Assembly: GCF_035222375.1 (NCBI RefSeq)
Contig: NC_085889.1
Location: forward strand, 3,658,001-3,722,000
Length of the DNA: 64,000 bases
Direction: 5' to 3'
Source of the DNA: Podospora pseudocomata
Taxonomy: Eukaryota > Ascomycota > Sordariomycetes > Sordariales > Podosporaceae
The position numbers and the translations under genes were made by a program. The notes under the pieces were generated by a model. It searched no databases. It saw nothing but the letters and a program-made list of their open reading frames with translations, and had not been told where the DNA came from. Of the stretch, positions 1-10,107 are shown piece by piece. How positions within the stretch are numbered: the first letter of the stretch is position 1; each line of letters opens with the position of its first letter.

Positions 1-67
1 CTATGAACTCTACAAAGCCAAGGCAATCCTTCCAACACTCAACCGCACCTTCTCCAAGGCTGGATAA
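1..67 (+). CDS. 3' end of an unidentified gene entering from the left edge
   Basis: An open frame from base 2 reads about 21 residues (starting YELYKAK and ending RTFSKAG) to a TAA at 65-67. The amino-acid composition and C-ending codons look like real fungal coding sequence. The fragment is too short to name, and no stop precedes it inside the window. It could be the last exon of a gene lying to the left. No other frame here is more convincing. Confidence 0.35.
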   Translation, partial: YELYKAKAILPTLNRTFSKAG

Positions 68-2600
68 AGAGACTCTACCTGACCGGTTAAAATACCTCAA
101 GCCCTACTGAAAGCCAAGATGGAATAAACACAGGGCCAAGCATTCTCGCGTAAAACGAGAAAACCTAGGTGCCCTGCGGAAGAATTAGCCATCCCGTTGT
201 TGTAGCAGCCAACCGAGAACGCCACGCAGAAAAGGTTGAATTGACGCAGATCGAGATTCAACGCTCTTTGTTGCCTTGGCAGCAAGTAGGTAAGAACACA
301 AGAGTTTTTGGTAGTTGATAATTCTGCGTGTTGTTATGAAGAAGGATGTGAATGGTGTCTCTTGTGATTGGGACGGACTAGGTTTGGGCAACATGAGCAT
401 CAATACAGGGGGGTGGAAAGGGTCTTGTTGGTAGGAACATCGTTCATGTGTTTGTAGATGACCTATAATGACACGTCTCTCCTACAATAAAATCTGGCGG
501 TATGAGAAAGGTCTCTTTGGTAGGAGCGTTTCTGGATGTGGAGAGAGAGACAGAGAGAGAGGCCTACAAAAGATGTCCGGTGAGCAACACAGCTCAACAT
601 GCCCCTTGGTACCTTAGGTATTACTACAAATCATCATCACCCTTTGCCACTGGCCTGCAAAGTTATACAAGCACTGCAACAGACGGGTAGAATCCTTCAC
701 CGACGTGTCAAGAAGCCATGATCCAACAACCCCCCAAGCTCATCACCACAAACCACCGCCATCCCCCGCCGCCATGAATCCCCACTGGTGCATCTATACG
801 AGCCTGTCCACAGAATTTCGGTAATGTAGCCCATCTCTGGAAGGAGGGGGGCGTTGCGTCTTCGGTCGGCTGTACATCCTTCCTGCGATATGAGTAAGTA
901 TTTATCTTTGTATATCGAGATTTGGGGGCGGAAAAGGGGAGTGGTGGACAATGGGGGGTATCGTGCTTGTCTCGCGCCCGAGCAGGAGGGAATCGATAAG
1001 ATAGAACCGAGGTGGAAGGGGAATCTTTCCTCTCTTGAACTAATGTTAGACGGGGCCATGGCTCTGCTGGAACAAAGACTTAGCTTATCCAAGTTGTGAT
1101 GATGTACATGTTATGAGTAGGTATATGGTCTCAGGGTTTCTATGATAGTCTGTGTGTGTGACAGCCTCTAGACGTAAAGAGATCCCTGTCAAGGGGAGGT
1201 TTGCAAGGAGAAATATCAACGTTGACAGACTATCTGATGAGAGATGTGCTTAAAGGGATTCAGTACGAAAGCACCTGATGAGGATGTGTGAGGGGACCTC
1301 TCTATCAACAGCCCACAAGGATGTCTAAGAAGCGGAGGCTGAGGCTGAACACCACGATAGTTGCCATAGTGGGTTGTCTCACGAGCTCGCTGACGTTATC
1401 ACTTGGTCACTTTTGCTAACTGGAGGTTGTGACTGGAAATGTATGGCTGGCCTTTTGGTAGTGTTGGGAGCAAAGGTCATCATCCAGGGGTTACGATGTG
1501 CCTTCTCGCTTGTCTCCCCGCCGAGGCAATGAAAACAACAGCACCAGGTTATTGAGCCCCTTAAGGAGCAGCATCGTGTGGAAAAGCAGCTCCACAGCTC
1601 CACTCCATGCCCATGGACGGAATGTTTGAGGTGGTCAATTTGTGCCTCCTTCGCATAGTCATTACGAGGCACTCGACTATACTCACCCATAACAAGACAA
1701 CTGGCGAGCACGCCGACATCTCATCCTATCACCACAAGACCTCAAAAGTACCCAACAGTACTACGGCCGAGCATCATCAAACTCCAAAAGTCCATCAGGG
1801 TCCAAGACACTTGTCCCTGCCAGGCAAAACGAGGCGTCGGTCAGGATAGACATCCATAAACATCAAGCACTCAAAATAAATGAAGAGGGCAGGAAATAAA
1901 ACTCCGTCATCTGAAACAAGATTTCTACATGGTGATCTCACCGACGCACACATAAAAAGACCAACAAGCCCCGCGTTGACCGCTTCTTCGAGAGCCCGAG
2001 ACAAGCAAGACGCAAAGCGGCAGCTGCTCACCGGTTAGCAGTCAAATCGACAACGTATGTACCCTGTAGCAAGATGTCTTGAGCCCGGGGAGGGAGTCAG
2101 GGAGGGAAATGGTCCATGGGGGTGGTTATTCAAAACTTGGATTGAGCTGGGTATCTTTTGAGGTTGGTTGAGGGGGGGGCAAAAGGCGCGCCGGCCGCAG
2201 ATCAACTGATCTCGACTTTTTGTATGCACGCAACCGGAGTCGCGCGCCTGGACCCAGTGAAGAGGAGCGGTTCGCTGCTTCCAACATCATCTAAGGCCGT
2301 AAAGATGGTAACGTCGCACACGGGTAGATTCCATTGTTGAGTAGCCGTGTCAAATCTGACATGAAGGCCGATGTCCCTCGCGTGATGTGCGCCTTCGGGT
2401 GGATCTCGTCGGTATTGGCAGGGGAACCAAAATCACGCGTTTCCAATCAGGGACTTGAACCGCCGAGAGGAATGACGGTGATATGGTGTCACGAGGTGCG
2501 GGCAGGCAAGCCATGACGGCCAGGTAGGTAGCACAGAGGGCACAGTGGACGGCACCAAAGATGTGAATGAAAGACATCCCGATCCCTTAATGCCATGCTT
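68..2600. other. Gene-free interval, 2.5 kb
   Basis: Short frames exist on both strands, the longest 131 codons at 697-1092 on the minus strand. None has fungal-style codon bias, a recognisable domain or splice-linked continuation. The interval includes the presumed 3' UTR of the left-edge gene and the 3' flank of the AsnRS gene. Its base composition is mixed, and I see no repeat or RNA gene that can be supported. Confidence 0.6.
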
Positions 2601-4345
2601 TTAACAGTCGCATCGCCCATACCAGCGTGGGAATGAGACAATGTCTCGCACCGTTTGAACCCCCGACAGATAGCTCAGCAGCCGATCGAAGCCCAAGCCA
2701 AACCCACCGTGGGGGGGGCATCCCCATCGACGCAGGTCGGCATACCACTGAAGGCCGTTTCCAGAATCGTCCTCGGATGCAGTTTCTGACGGAGACTTGA
2801 TGATACCTTGACGCGTCATGATGTCCAACAGAGGTTCCAACTGGTGCTCACGCATCGACCCACCCGCAATTTCACAGAGTTCGGGAACAAGCAAGTCGAA
2901 ACAGTCGACCGTGACTCTGGAAGGATCTTCGGAGCCGGGACCCCGGGTTGGGCGCATGTAGAAGGCCTTGATATCACGGGGGTAGTTGGTGACAAAGACC
3001 GGCCGGTCCTTGCCAACCGTCGAAGCGATGAACTTTTCATGCTCAGACTGCAGGCCGGCGCCCCAAACCGGCTTGTGCTCGAACTTGTCTTTATGCTGCT
3101 TCAAAATGTCAATAGCTTCCGTGTATGTGATACGGGGCCAGTCTGGCTGCATCAAGCCCTGCCAACGACGGTCAACCTCTTCCGCCGGAGCCAGATCTTG
3201 GCCAAAATGGGGTGTCCGTGTCAGCAAAGATTTGACCGTGTCTGACTGGTATAAATCCATGCCAAGTTGACGCATCATGTCCTCAGCGAGGTCCATGACG
3301 GAGTTCATGTCGTCGACGAAGCTCATCTCTGCTTCAAGCATGTAGAACTCGCTGAGATGTCTTGATGTATCGCTCTGCTCGGCGCGGAATACAGGGGACA
3401 GGGTCCAGACATTGCCGACTGACTGTGCAAGGGCCTCTAGATGAAGTTGGGTCGAAACTGTGAGGTACTTCTTGGAGCGGAAAAAAGAATCTTGTGAATC
3501 AGCAGACTCCTTGCCAGGTTGGCCGGCCGTGTAATTGGCCGGGTTCAGAGTAAAGACTTCGCCCGCACCCTCACAATCGGACGATGTGATGATGGGCGGG
3601 TGTGTCTGTACAAAATCCTGGCGAGCAAAGAACTGAGTCAACGAAGTTACGGCTTCGGACCGCAATCTCAGCAAGAGAGCATTGAGCGGTGTTCTCGGCC
3701 GCAAGTGCGGCAAAGTACGAAGGTACTCGGGTGTCTGATATTTCTTTTGAATGGGAAATGTCTGGAGAGCAAACTGTCAGAAATGGGTGGGTGCCGTGTG
3801 GGCGTATGCCATGGGAGCCACATACCTTGGCATCTGAAGAACCCAAGACCTTTACCTCCCTGACTTGCAACTCGTGGCTTTGTGCGGCGCCAGGAGAAGC
3901 AACCCAGGAGCCGGTGAGTCGGACGGCCGCGCCGACAGTCAGGCTACAGATGTCGGAATCAGCAAGATGAACAACCGAGACAGACGTGTCGGAATGATTG
4001 CTCCCACCCTTCAGCCAGACCGGACTCGATAACGGCCTGCAGAGGATCCAGCGAGGAACCATCGGCGAGCGAGACAAAGCGCCAGGCTTTCAGGCCACGG
4101 ACAGACCGGACATAGCCATGGACAACCACATTGTCGACGTTTTGCTCAGGTTTCCACTTGAGCAGCTGAGAGATGGCACGGGCTGGCTGTACCGGTACTG
4201 GTGCTGGTGCTGGTGCTGGTGTTGCGGTTGCTTGGTGTGATAGACATCGACGGGAGCTGTGACTCGGGCGCGAGAGCATTGAGATACGCGAGACAAGGGG
4301 ACTTGCTGATGGCCGCATGGCAGACCCCAGAACGGAGGGCCGCAT
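2601..4345 (-). CDS. SLM5: Mitochondrial asparaginyl-tRNA synthetase (class II)
   Basis: Charges tRNA-Asn, very probably in mitochondria. Three exons are read on the minus strand: 4345-4008, 3943-3826 and 3761-2601, giving 538 residues with both junctions in frame. The donors are GTGGGA and GTATGT; the acceptors are CTGTAG and CTCCAG. The first ~60 residues are Arg/Ser-rich without acidic residues and carry an Ala-Pro repeat, as in a targeting peptide. An OB-fold anticodon-binding domain follows (VVVHGYVRSVRGLKAW, then LTVGAAVRLTGSW). The class II core has motif 2 FRAE at about 277-280 and motif 3 GGFGLGFDRLLSYL from about 504. The bacterial-type C-terminus ends FPRWYGRCDC. A cytosolic AsnRS/AspRS paralogue is unlikely because of the presequence and short C-terminus. 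The start is the first in-frame ATG. Confidence 0.93.
4197..4223. repeat. Hexanucleotide GGTGCT-type repeat inside the AsnRS gene
   Basis: About four tandem copies of TGGTGC on the plus strand encode the Ala-Pro run in the presequence region of the AsnRS. It is a candidate length-variable coding repeat. Confidence 0.8.
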
Positions 4346-4466
4346 TGCTGCTCAGATCTCTATCGAAAATAAGCGTATGAGCTAGAATGGACAAAGTAAA
4401 AGAATTCCAGATCAAGCGAGGTGCATCCTGGTCCCGTCTGTCGTCCACCACATACCTAGGTATCTC

Positions 4467-4506
4467 GTAGTGAGAGAGTGAGTGAGAGAGTGTGTGAGTA
4501 TGTGTG

Positions 4507-4548
<42 letters not shown>

Positions 4549-4569
4549 AGCGTGTGTGTGTGTGTGTGG
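4467..4569. repeat. (GT)n microsatellite with a GAGT-rich flank
   Basis: A nearly pure GT run (4511-4544), a second GT block (4552-4568) and preceding GAGA/GTGA copies lie 120-225 bp upstream of the AsnRS start codon on the opposite strand, in its presumed promoter. Confidence 0.95.
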
Positions 4570-5835
4570 TTGTGGTCTTGGCATTTTTTCTACATGGAAT
4601 GGATGGGGCTATTCTGAGAAGTGGGGATGGCTTGGAGTGGGGGCAGCTAGCAGCTAGGTACCCGCTGGGTCGTCCCATCTTTGATCCGAACCTCACCTGC
4701 CGTTCTTGAGACGTCTCTCGTTGGTGATTGGTCGGAATTCTTGCCTGTCACCATCACCTGGCTCCCTTGCTGCTGCTGCCGTCACTGACAGCGTGCCATC
4801 CAACCACTAATTATGGCATCAAGACCTGAAAAGGGTGAAGCCTCATGCAACCCGTCGATACCACACCTTTTCTCCATCTGAAAAATACTCTCATTCTGGA
4901 AACCTCCGCTGCGTCTTCTCTCGCACTTCCGAGCCCTGGACCCATCAACCGCCATCCATCATCCATCATCCATGGCGATCACTTGCCCCGCTCCCGACAA
5001 TGGACCACCCCCCCTCTTTTTCTAGCAGAAGCACCAGAAGCAGCCCCGCAAGGGAATAGTCCGTCATGGAAGTGTCAGACATGCAGCTTTTCGCATCTTT
5101 TTGCTCTTTAGGTTGGAAAACCTCCCTCCATCTTTCACTCCCCCACGGCCCGCGTGTCGATCCTGTATTGCTGAGAGATCCTCGACGAATTGCCGTCTCA
5201 TTCGATCGAACTGAGAGGAGGGCCCATGTCTTGCCCTCATTGGTCTTCACCGCAACTGCTTGGTCTATTGGTTTCAGCAGCTGTCCGGGGTTCACTTCGG
5301 ACTCGATGAGCTATTGATGGCCGCTCTTGTGTGCCATGTATATCTCCTCGCTGGTCTACTTGGCACGCATACACACAGGCGCGGGCCAATGTCTTTGGTT
5401 CCCAAGAGGCGCTGGAATACCAGATTGACTCAGACTCAAGATGGCGCACTCGATGCGACACAGCAGACACTCGCAATTCCATGGGTCTCGGCAGCTTGCG
5501 TCGGCCTGAGGTCCATGGCAAAACAGCTTTTACTCTGTCCTCCCTCACAAGGTCCCGGCTTTCCGTCGACCTCGAGGGCTCTTGCGGTGTGTCGGGGCCG
5601 GCCATGTCTGAAGGCTGGCTCTCTCTTTCAACCAAGCTGGAAGCTGACGAAACAAGTTGTTTTGGCTCTTTCTTTGCTTTTTTGCATGTTTCAAACCGTC
5701 GAGTTACACGGGAAAAAGAGGGTTCTGCTGCAACATGGACACATGGACTCGGTCAAAGCAACAAGGTTGCCATCCCAGGCCGCTGTCATCTTGTGGGCTT
5801 TGGAGATCTCGGACTTGCTTGCTGTTATCGGCACA
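4570..5835. other. Intergenic interval between two divergent genes
   Basis: The interval separates the AsnRS start and the PARG-like gene. A 219-codon plus-strand frame at 5260-5919 is open, but its translation has no domain, its codon usage is not like the neighbours, and it overlaps the TATA region of the next gene. I treat it as chance. One TGACTCA (5426-5432) is present. Confidence 0.5.
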
Positions 5836-5841
5836 TATAAA
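5836..5841 (+). promoter_or_regulatory. Candidate TATA box of the PARG-like gene
   Basis: TATAAA lies in CATATAAAGC, 239 bp upstream of the ATG at 6075. This is consistent with a leader of about 200 nt. It is the only perfect TATAAA in this promoter that I noticed. Confidence 0.45.
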
Positions 5842-6024
5842 GCAGCTGGATCCCTCCCAGCTCATGTCTGCTTTCAGTCTGTCCATCAGCAGCAAGCACA
5901 AGCAAGCAGTCTGAACTAGAACTCGGGCTTGGTTTGGTCATATTGTGCCGTCTCTACCAGGACTATAGTCTTTTGACAGTCTAGGACTACCTTCTTCGCC
6001 GCAAGCAACAGCCCCCCCAGAGAC

Positions 6025-6025
<1 letters not shown>

Positions 6026-6074
<49 letters not shown>
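6026..6074 (+). repeat. (CA)n microsatellite touching the start codon
   Basis: About 24 CA units run without interruption up to the base before ATG 6075, so the repeat forms the last ~49 nt of the 5' UTR and supplies the Kozak position -3. Confidence 0.95.
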
Positions 6075-6076
<2 letters not shown>

Positions 6077-7189
6077 GCCTTCCTCCAGCTCCAAATCCTC
6101 CAAGCCCAAGCCCTCCGAGGTTGCGTCGGAGACAAAAAAGTACTACACACCCTTGATCAAACACGAATACGCAAACCGATGGCAGACCTGTTCCTACATC
6201 TGCCGTCAGCCTTTGATAGATATCCAGTTCGAAGACAGGCCCCCTAGTGTGACACCCCCCGTCTTTTGTAAGCACGACGCTCCACTGCCGGCCACCATGT
6301 CATACAGCATGCTAACCCGAACTCAGACGTGTCCACGGGTGACCCGGTTGACATGACGATCAACTGGCAGATCCAATCGGGGACTTCTATCCCCTTCATT
6401 TGCGCGGCAAACGACAGGCGTCCCGGCGGCGACTGGGAGACCGGGGCGGTTGGCTACGAGGAACGCCTCTGCCGGCGAAGCACCCTTGCAGCGGCCTTGG
6501 CTACCCCAGGGCAGGGTTCTGACCTCAACGACCACTATCCCATCCCCATCTGTGCCGGGATCATGTCTCAGGATGTTGGTAAGTGTTCTGGCCTGTTGCC
6601 TGTCTGCTGCTCGACACTAACACGGCTCACAGTCGTCTTCCGAGGGCCCCACGATAAGTACGAGAAGCTCCCGCTGGAGCAATGGCGATCTCTCCCGGTT
6701 GTCTCCGTCCCACCACCGCGGTGGCCCAAACTGACACAGAACGGCACAAAATACTCGTTTGCCGACGAACGGGAGATGGTCAGGGACAAGCTTCGGGGTG
6801 CTCTTCGAATCTGCGCCTACTATCGCTATGACACCGTCGTGATTGGAGACTTTGGGTTGGGCAATGGCTACCGGAACCCACCACAAGAGCTAGCGGAGCT
6901 CTGGCGGGAAGTGTTCCTCTACGACCCCGACCTCCGAGGCCGTATCCGATGCGTCATGTTTGTCTTTGAAGATCCCGCTCAAAGCACCATGCAGCTCATC
7001 CTCGACGAGATTGCCAAGAAGGCCAAGGGGGGTTCATCCAGCAAGTCGAAGAAGGGCGGCTCCAGTTCTTCCAACAGCAATTGCCCCACCGACTTTCAGA
7101 TATTCAACCAAGTATTCGACAGTGCCGAGATCCAGAGAGTAATCGCAAGGCCGGATGCGAGATATGGGTTAGACAATCTTCTTGTCTAA
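6075..7189 (+). CDS. Microbial-type poly(ADP-ribose) glycohydrolase-like protein (TIGR02452/DUF2263 fold)
   Basis: Three exons (6075-6267, 6327-6578, 6633-7189) give 333 residues, with introns GTAAGC...CTCAG and GTAAGT...CTCACAG. The macrodomain-like core reads FICAANDRRPGGDWETG then GYEERLCRRSTLA (residues 88-116), followed by VVIGDFGLGNGYRNPPQELA and a vertebral FVFED strand, the order seen in microbial-type PARG proteins. Those enzymes remove ADP-ribose chains using a GGG-X6-8-QEE loop. Here the loop is GGD (98-100) and YEE (108-110), so two positions differ while the Glu pair stays. A Ser/Lys/Gly-rich insert (KKAKGGSSSKSKKGG) interrupts the C-terminus. Family membership is clear. Hydrolase activity is inference. 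Confidence 0.82.
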
Positions 7190-9786
7190 TAACTAAGCCT
7201 TTCCTTTTCTACCCAGTCGGTTAGGCGTTTGGAGTCAGGTCGGTCCAAAATCATTTGCGGATTATGCCAGCATTTGTTTGTGGGAGTGTGTGTGCAACAA
7301 AAAACTCCGTTGTGGTCTGCTCTTAGGGGGTTCACGGTGTTTGATTTCTCTACATATTTCTCTTCTCCGGTTTTTGTTCCATCACACATCACAGCACGCT
7401 GGATTGGCAGCTTGGCTGTAGGCGTTGGCCATGGTGGGGTTGGTCCCATATCACTGTTCATCATTATCCTAATATTGTGTGTTCTCAGAGCCAAATAATA
7501 CGTTATTAAACCCCTGCCATTGCTGTCATCCCTTGCTTACCTTGTGGCTATCAGGAATTCCTGCTTTTCTGACAGTCCTGTCCAACGGAGAACGCCACAG
7601 ACTGGGCTGACAAGAGCCCCGAGAGCCTGGACCTTGGGTTGCGGGCCGATCAGGTTGTGCTGACCGGGTCGACGGCAATAACAGTACCGTGGAACAGAAC
7701 AAGGCAAGTCATACGGACGCACCCCACCCTTGCCGATTTGACAGGTTTGCATGTTGGTTCGACATCACTGCTCTCTGGCGACCGGCTGTCACATTTCTAA
7801 TCCCGGACATGGAAAGACAGGCATTGTGGTCTGCATGAGATTTTCTCGAGGGACACATGTTGATTGGCGTTTAGAAGGAAACCGGTCAAGAATGCGCGAG
7901 ATTTCCCCCAAAAGGCCATGGTGGCAAACGCACGCACTGCATACTTGATACTTGTGAACCCTCACCAGGGCTCCTGGTTTGGGATGGGTCTGCATATAAG
8001 TTGCTCTTGCGGCATGCTGAAGCGAATAGAGTCAAGCCGGCACAGAAAGGAAAAAGAACACCTAAACCACGCAGGCCTTGATATCATTCAACAGCAGCAA
8101 AAGCCGAACCACCCCCTGCCCTGTGCGCATGTGATATCGAAGTTCTTGCGGAGGGGACGTGGTTCGACACGCAAAAGCCCGGGCGAATAGGAGGAGGCGG
8201 TGTGAAGCAAGGAGGCTGTCATGTTTGCTTTATGGGCGTACATGGTACATGGCATACTGCATGGGACATGGGACGTGGGCTTGGCTCTAGCTGTACAAGG
8301 TGAGGTGCATTGCATATACGCTAGCGCTCCCAGCAAGGCATCTCGAGAAGAATGCACATATCCGCTTCCGTACCACAACCTACCTTATCATCGCTCCCGC
8401 ACACACACACACATCGTCTTTTTCTCTTTCCCCCCACCGAATCACTATGTCATTCCTATAGGTATACCTACCTCCACCCAACCTTCAGCTACTATTCTTC
8501 TTCTGCTTCTTCGGGCACCGGCGTATCCCCGGCATTCACTCCTTTTACGAGTCCTCGTCTATCATTTGTTCCCCCCCACCCAAATCACTGAAACGTGCCT
8601 CCTCAAGCCACCACAATGCGTCAATTCTCGTACGAGAAAATAATGGCACGTTTCCAGAAATATTGAACCACCACCTACGTACACTCAGGGTCCTTTCCCA
8701 AGGGACCCCCCTCATCAACCACAAAACCAGGACTTAAAACTCCCCCCAAAGATCACGTTCGAGACAGGTCCCACAAAATGGATATGTACCACATCCCACA
8801 ACGTGAGTCGATAGCCGCGTGCTGTGTAAGTGTAATCATCACACAACACAAACATAAAACCCAACTCTATAAGCAAAAAAAGAAAAAATAAGAGTGTATT
8901 TTTTCTCCCACTCGGTACCGCTCTGTATGTATGGTCCCGTGGGTTTGCTGCAGTGTTGGATGTCTGAGATCGAGTGATACAGATCGTAAACAAGGAAGGT
9001 AGAAAAAAAGCCATGTACCGGTCCTCAAAACTACGAAGCACGGAAAGAAACAACGGAGATAGCGCTGACTGCGGGACTGCAGAGGAATTTCTCACTTGGC
9101 TGCTAGTCTCTATTTTCTCTCTTCAACAACGACAGCTGGAATAATGTGCTGTGATGTATAGCTGCCCAAACGGAAGCTAACAACCTGCCTTGAAAGCCAC
9201 ATGTGCCATACAAAAAAGAAAAAACATACCTTTGACAAAAGAAAATAGACGCCTTCCACCCCCTCATCTGTACCTGTATACCCAACCAACCCCCTCTTTA
9301 GCTAGGTAGTTCCCGTCAACAACGAACCCCCTATTAACCCCCTGAATTTCTCCCACCCCCCATCCGCCCACGCGATCTGATCACCAACATGCATTCCGCC
9401 CCTGATCCATCACCAAGGAAAATTCCATGGTGATCATCACCTAACCTCCAATAAAGCAAACCTACCTGCCTTTTCCCCTGCTATCTTATCATATCCAACC
9501 AACCACACACCCCACCCAACCAACTGCATCATCGGCAAAACAGCAGAGATGTGATATGTGAGAGGTCATGTCGCTGTTTATGTATGTACCTATGCTAGCC
9601 GCTTTTTTCTACTCACCACCAATGAGACAGGGACAAGACAGACAGCAGAAGAAAGAAAAGTTTCCATGATGAAAAAACTTTCTCGGCTCGGGTTCTTGTG
9701 AGCGTGCCGAAGAAAGGAGCCGAGGAGCCGAAGGTAAGGGGGGAGATATCGCTTGCCGGTGTCGGCGGAAAAAGAAGAAAGCAAAC

Positions 9787-9787
<1 letters not shown>
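7190..9787. other. Large gene-free interval between convergent genes
   Basis: Together with 9820-10107 this is a 2.9 kb gap between the 3' ends of the PARG-like gene and CFT2, unusually long for a convergent pair here. Small frames such as 8352-8591 (+), whose tail is Ser/Pro-rich, lack an ATG-based start, domain or splice partner. An unrecognised small gene or non-coding transcript cannot be excluded. Confidence 0.5.

Positions 9788-9819
<32 letters not shown>
9788..9819. repeat. (GA)n microsatellite
   Basis: A run of GA dinucleotides with one AAA interruption, in the gap downstream of CFT2. Confidence 0.95.
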
Positions 9820-10107
9820 CACCTTGGATGGGTGGGATGGAAGGATGCATACCTAGGAACTTGGAAGCTCAGTTCTCACCAGTCCATAAGGTAGGTAGCC
9901 ACTTTGGCAACAGCGTTTCTCCTAACAAAGCTGCTCTGGCAATTTGGGATGGTTTGATAAGTCTAACAAGATCTAACCCCCAGTTCACAAAATTTCTCCT
10001 CACATCACACTCAAAACTCGCAACCAAACATTCCTTTCACGTTTCTATTGCTACCTTTGTAACCATAATATTACCCCTTTCCCACCAGTACAACCCCCCT
10101 CCCTGTT

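Noticed and set aside
697-1092. 131-codon minus-strand frame in the left gap
   Set aside because: Frames of similar length overlap on both strands, with no domain and no splice continuation.
2435-2475. tRNA-like T-arm (GGTTCAAGTCC on the minus strand)
   Set aside because: The stem does not pair, there is no A-box at the right distance, and no acceptor stem closes.
5260-5919. 219-codon open frame on the plus strand
   Set aside because: No domain, no hydrophobic or helical logic, codon use unlike neighbours, and it overlaps the TATA box and leader of the PARG-like gene.
8352-8591. Ser/Pro-rich frame ending in PPHPNH
   Set aside because: Low complexity, no recognisable domain, no conserved partner exon; probably CT-rich non-coding DNA.
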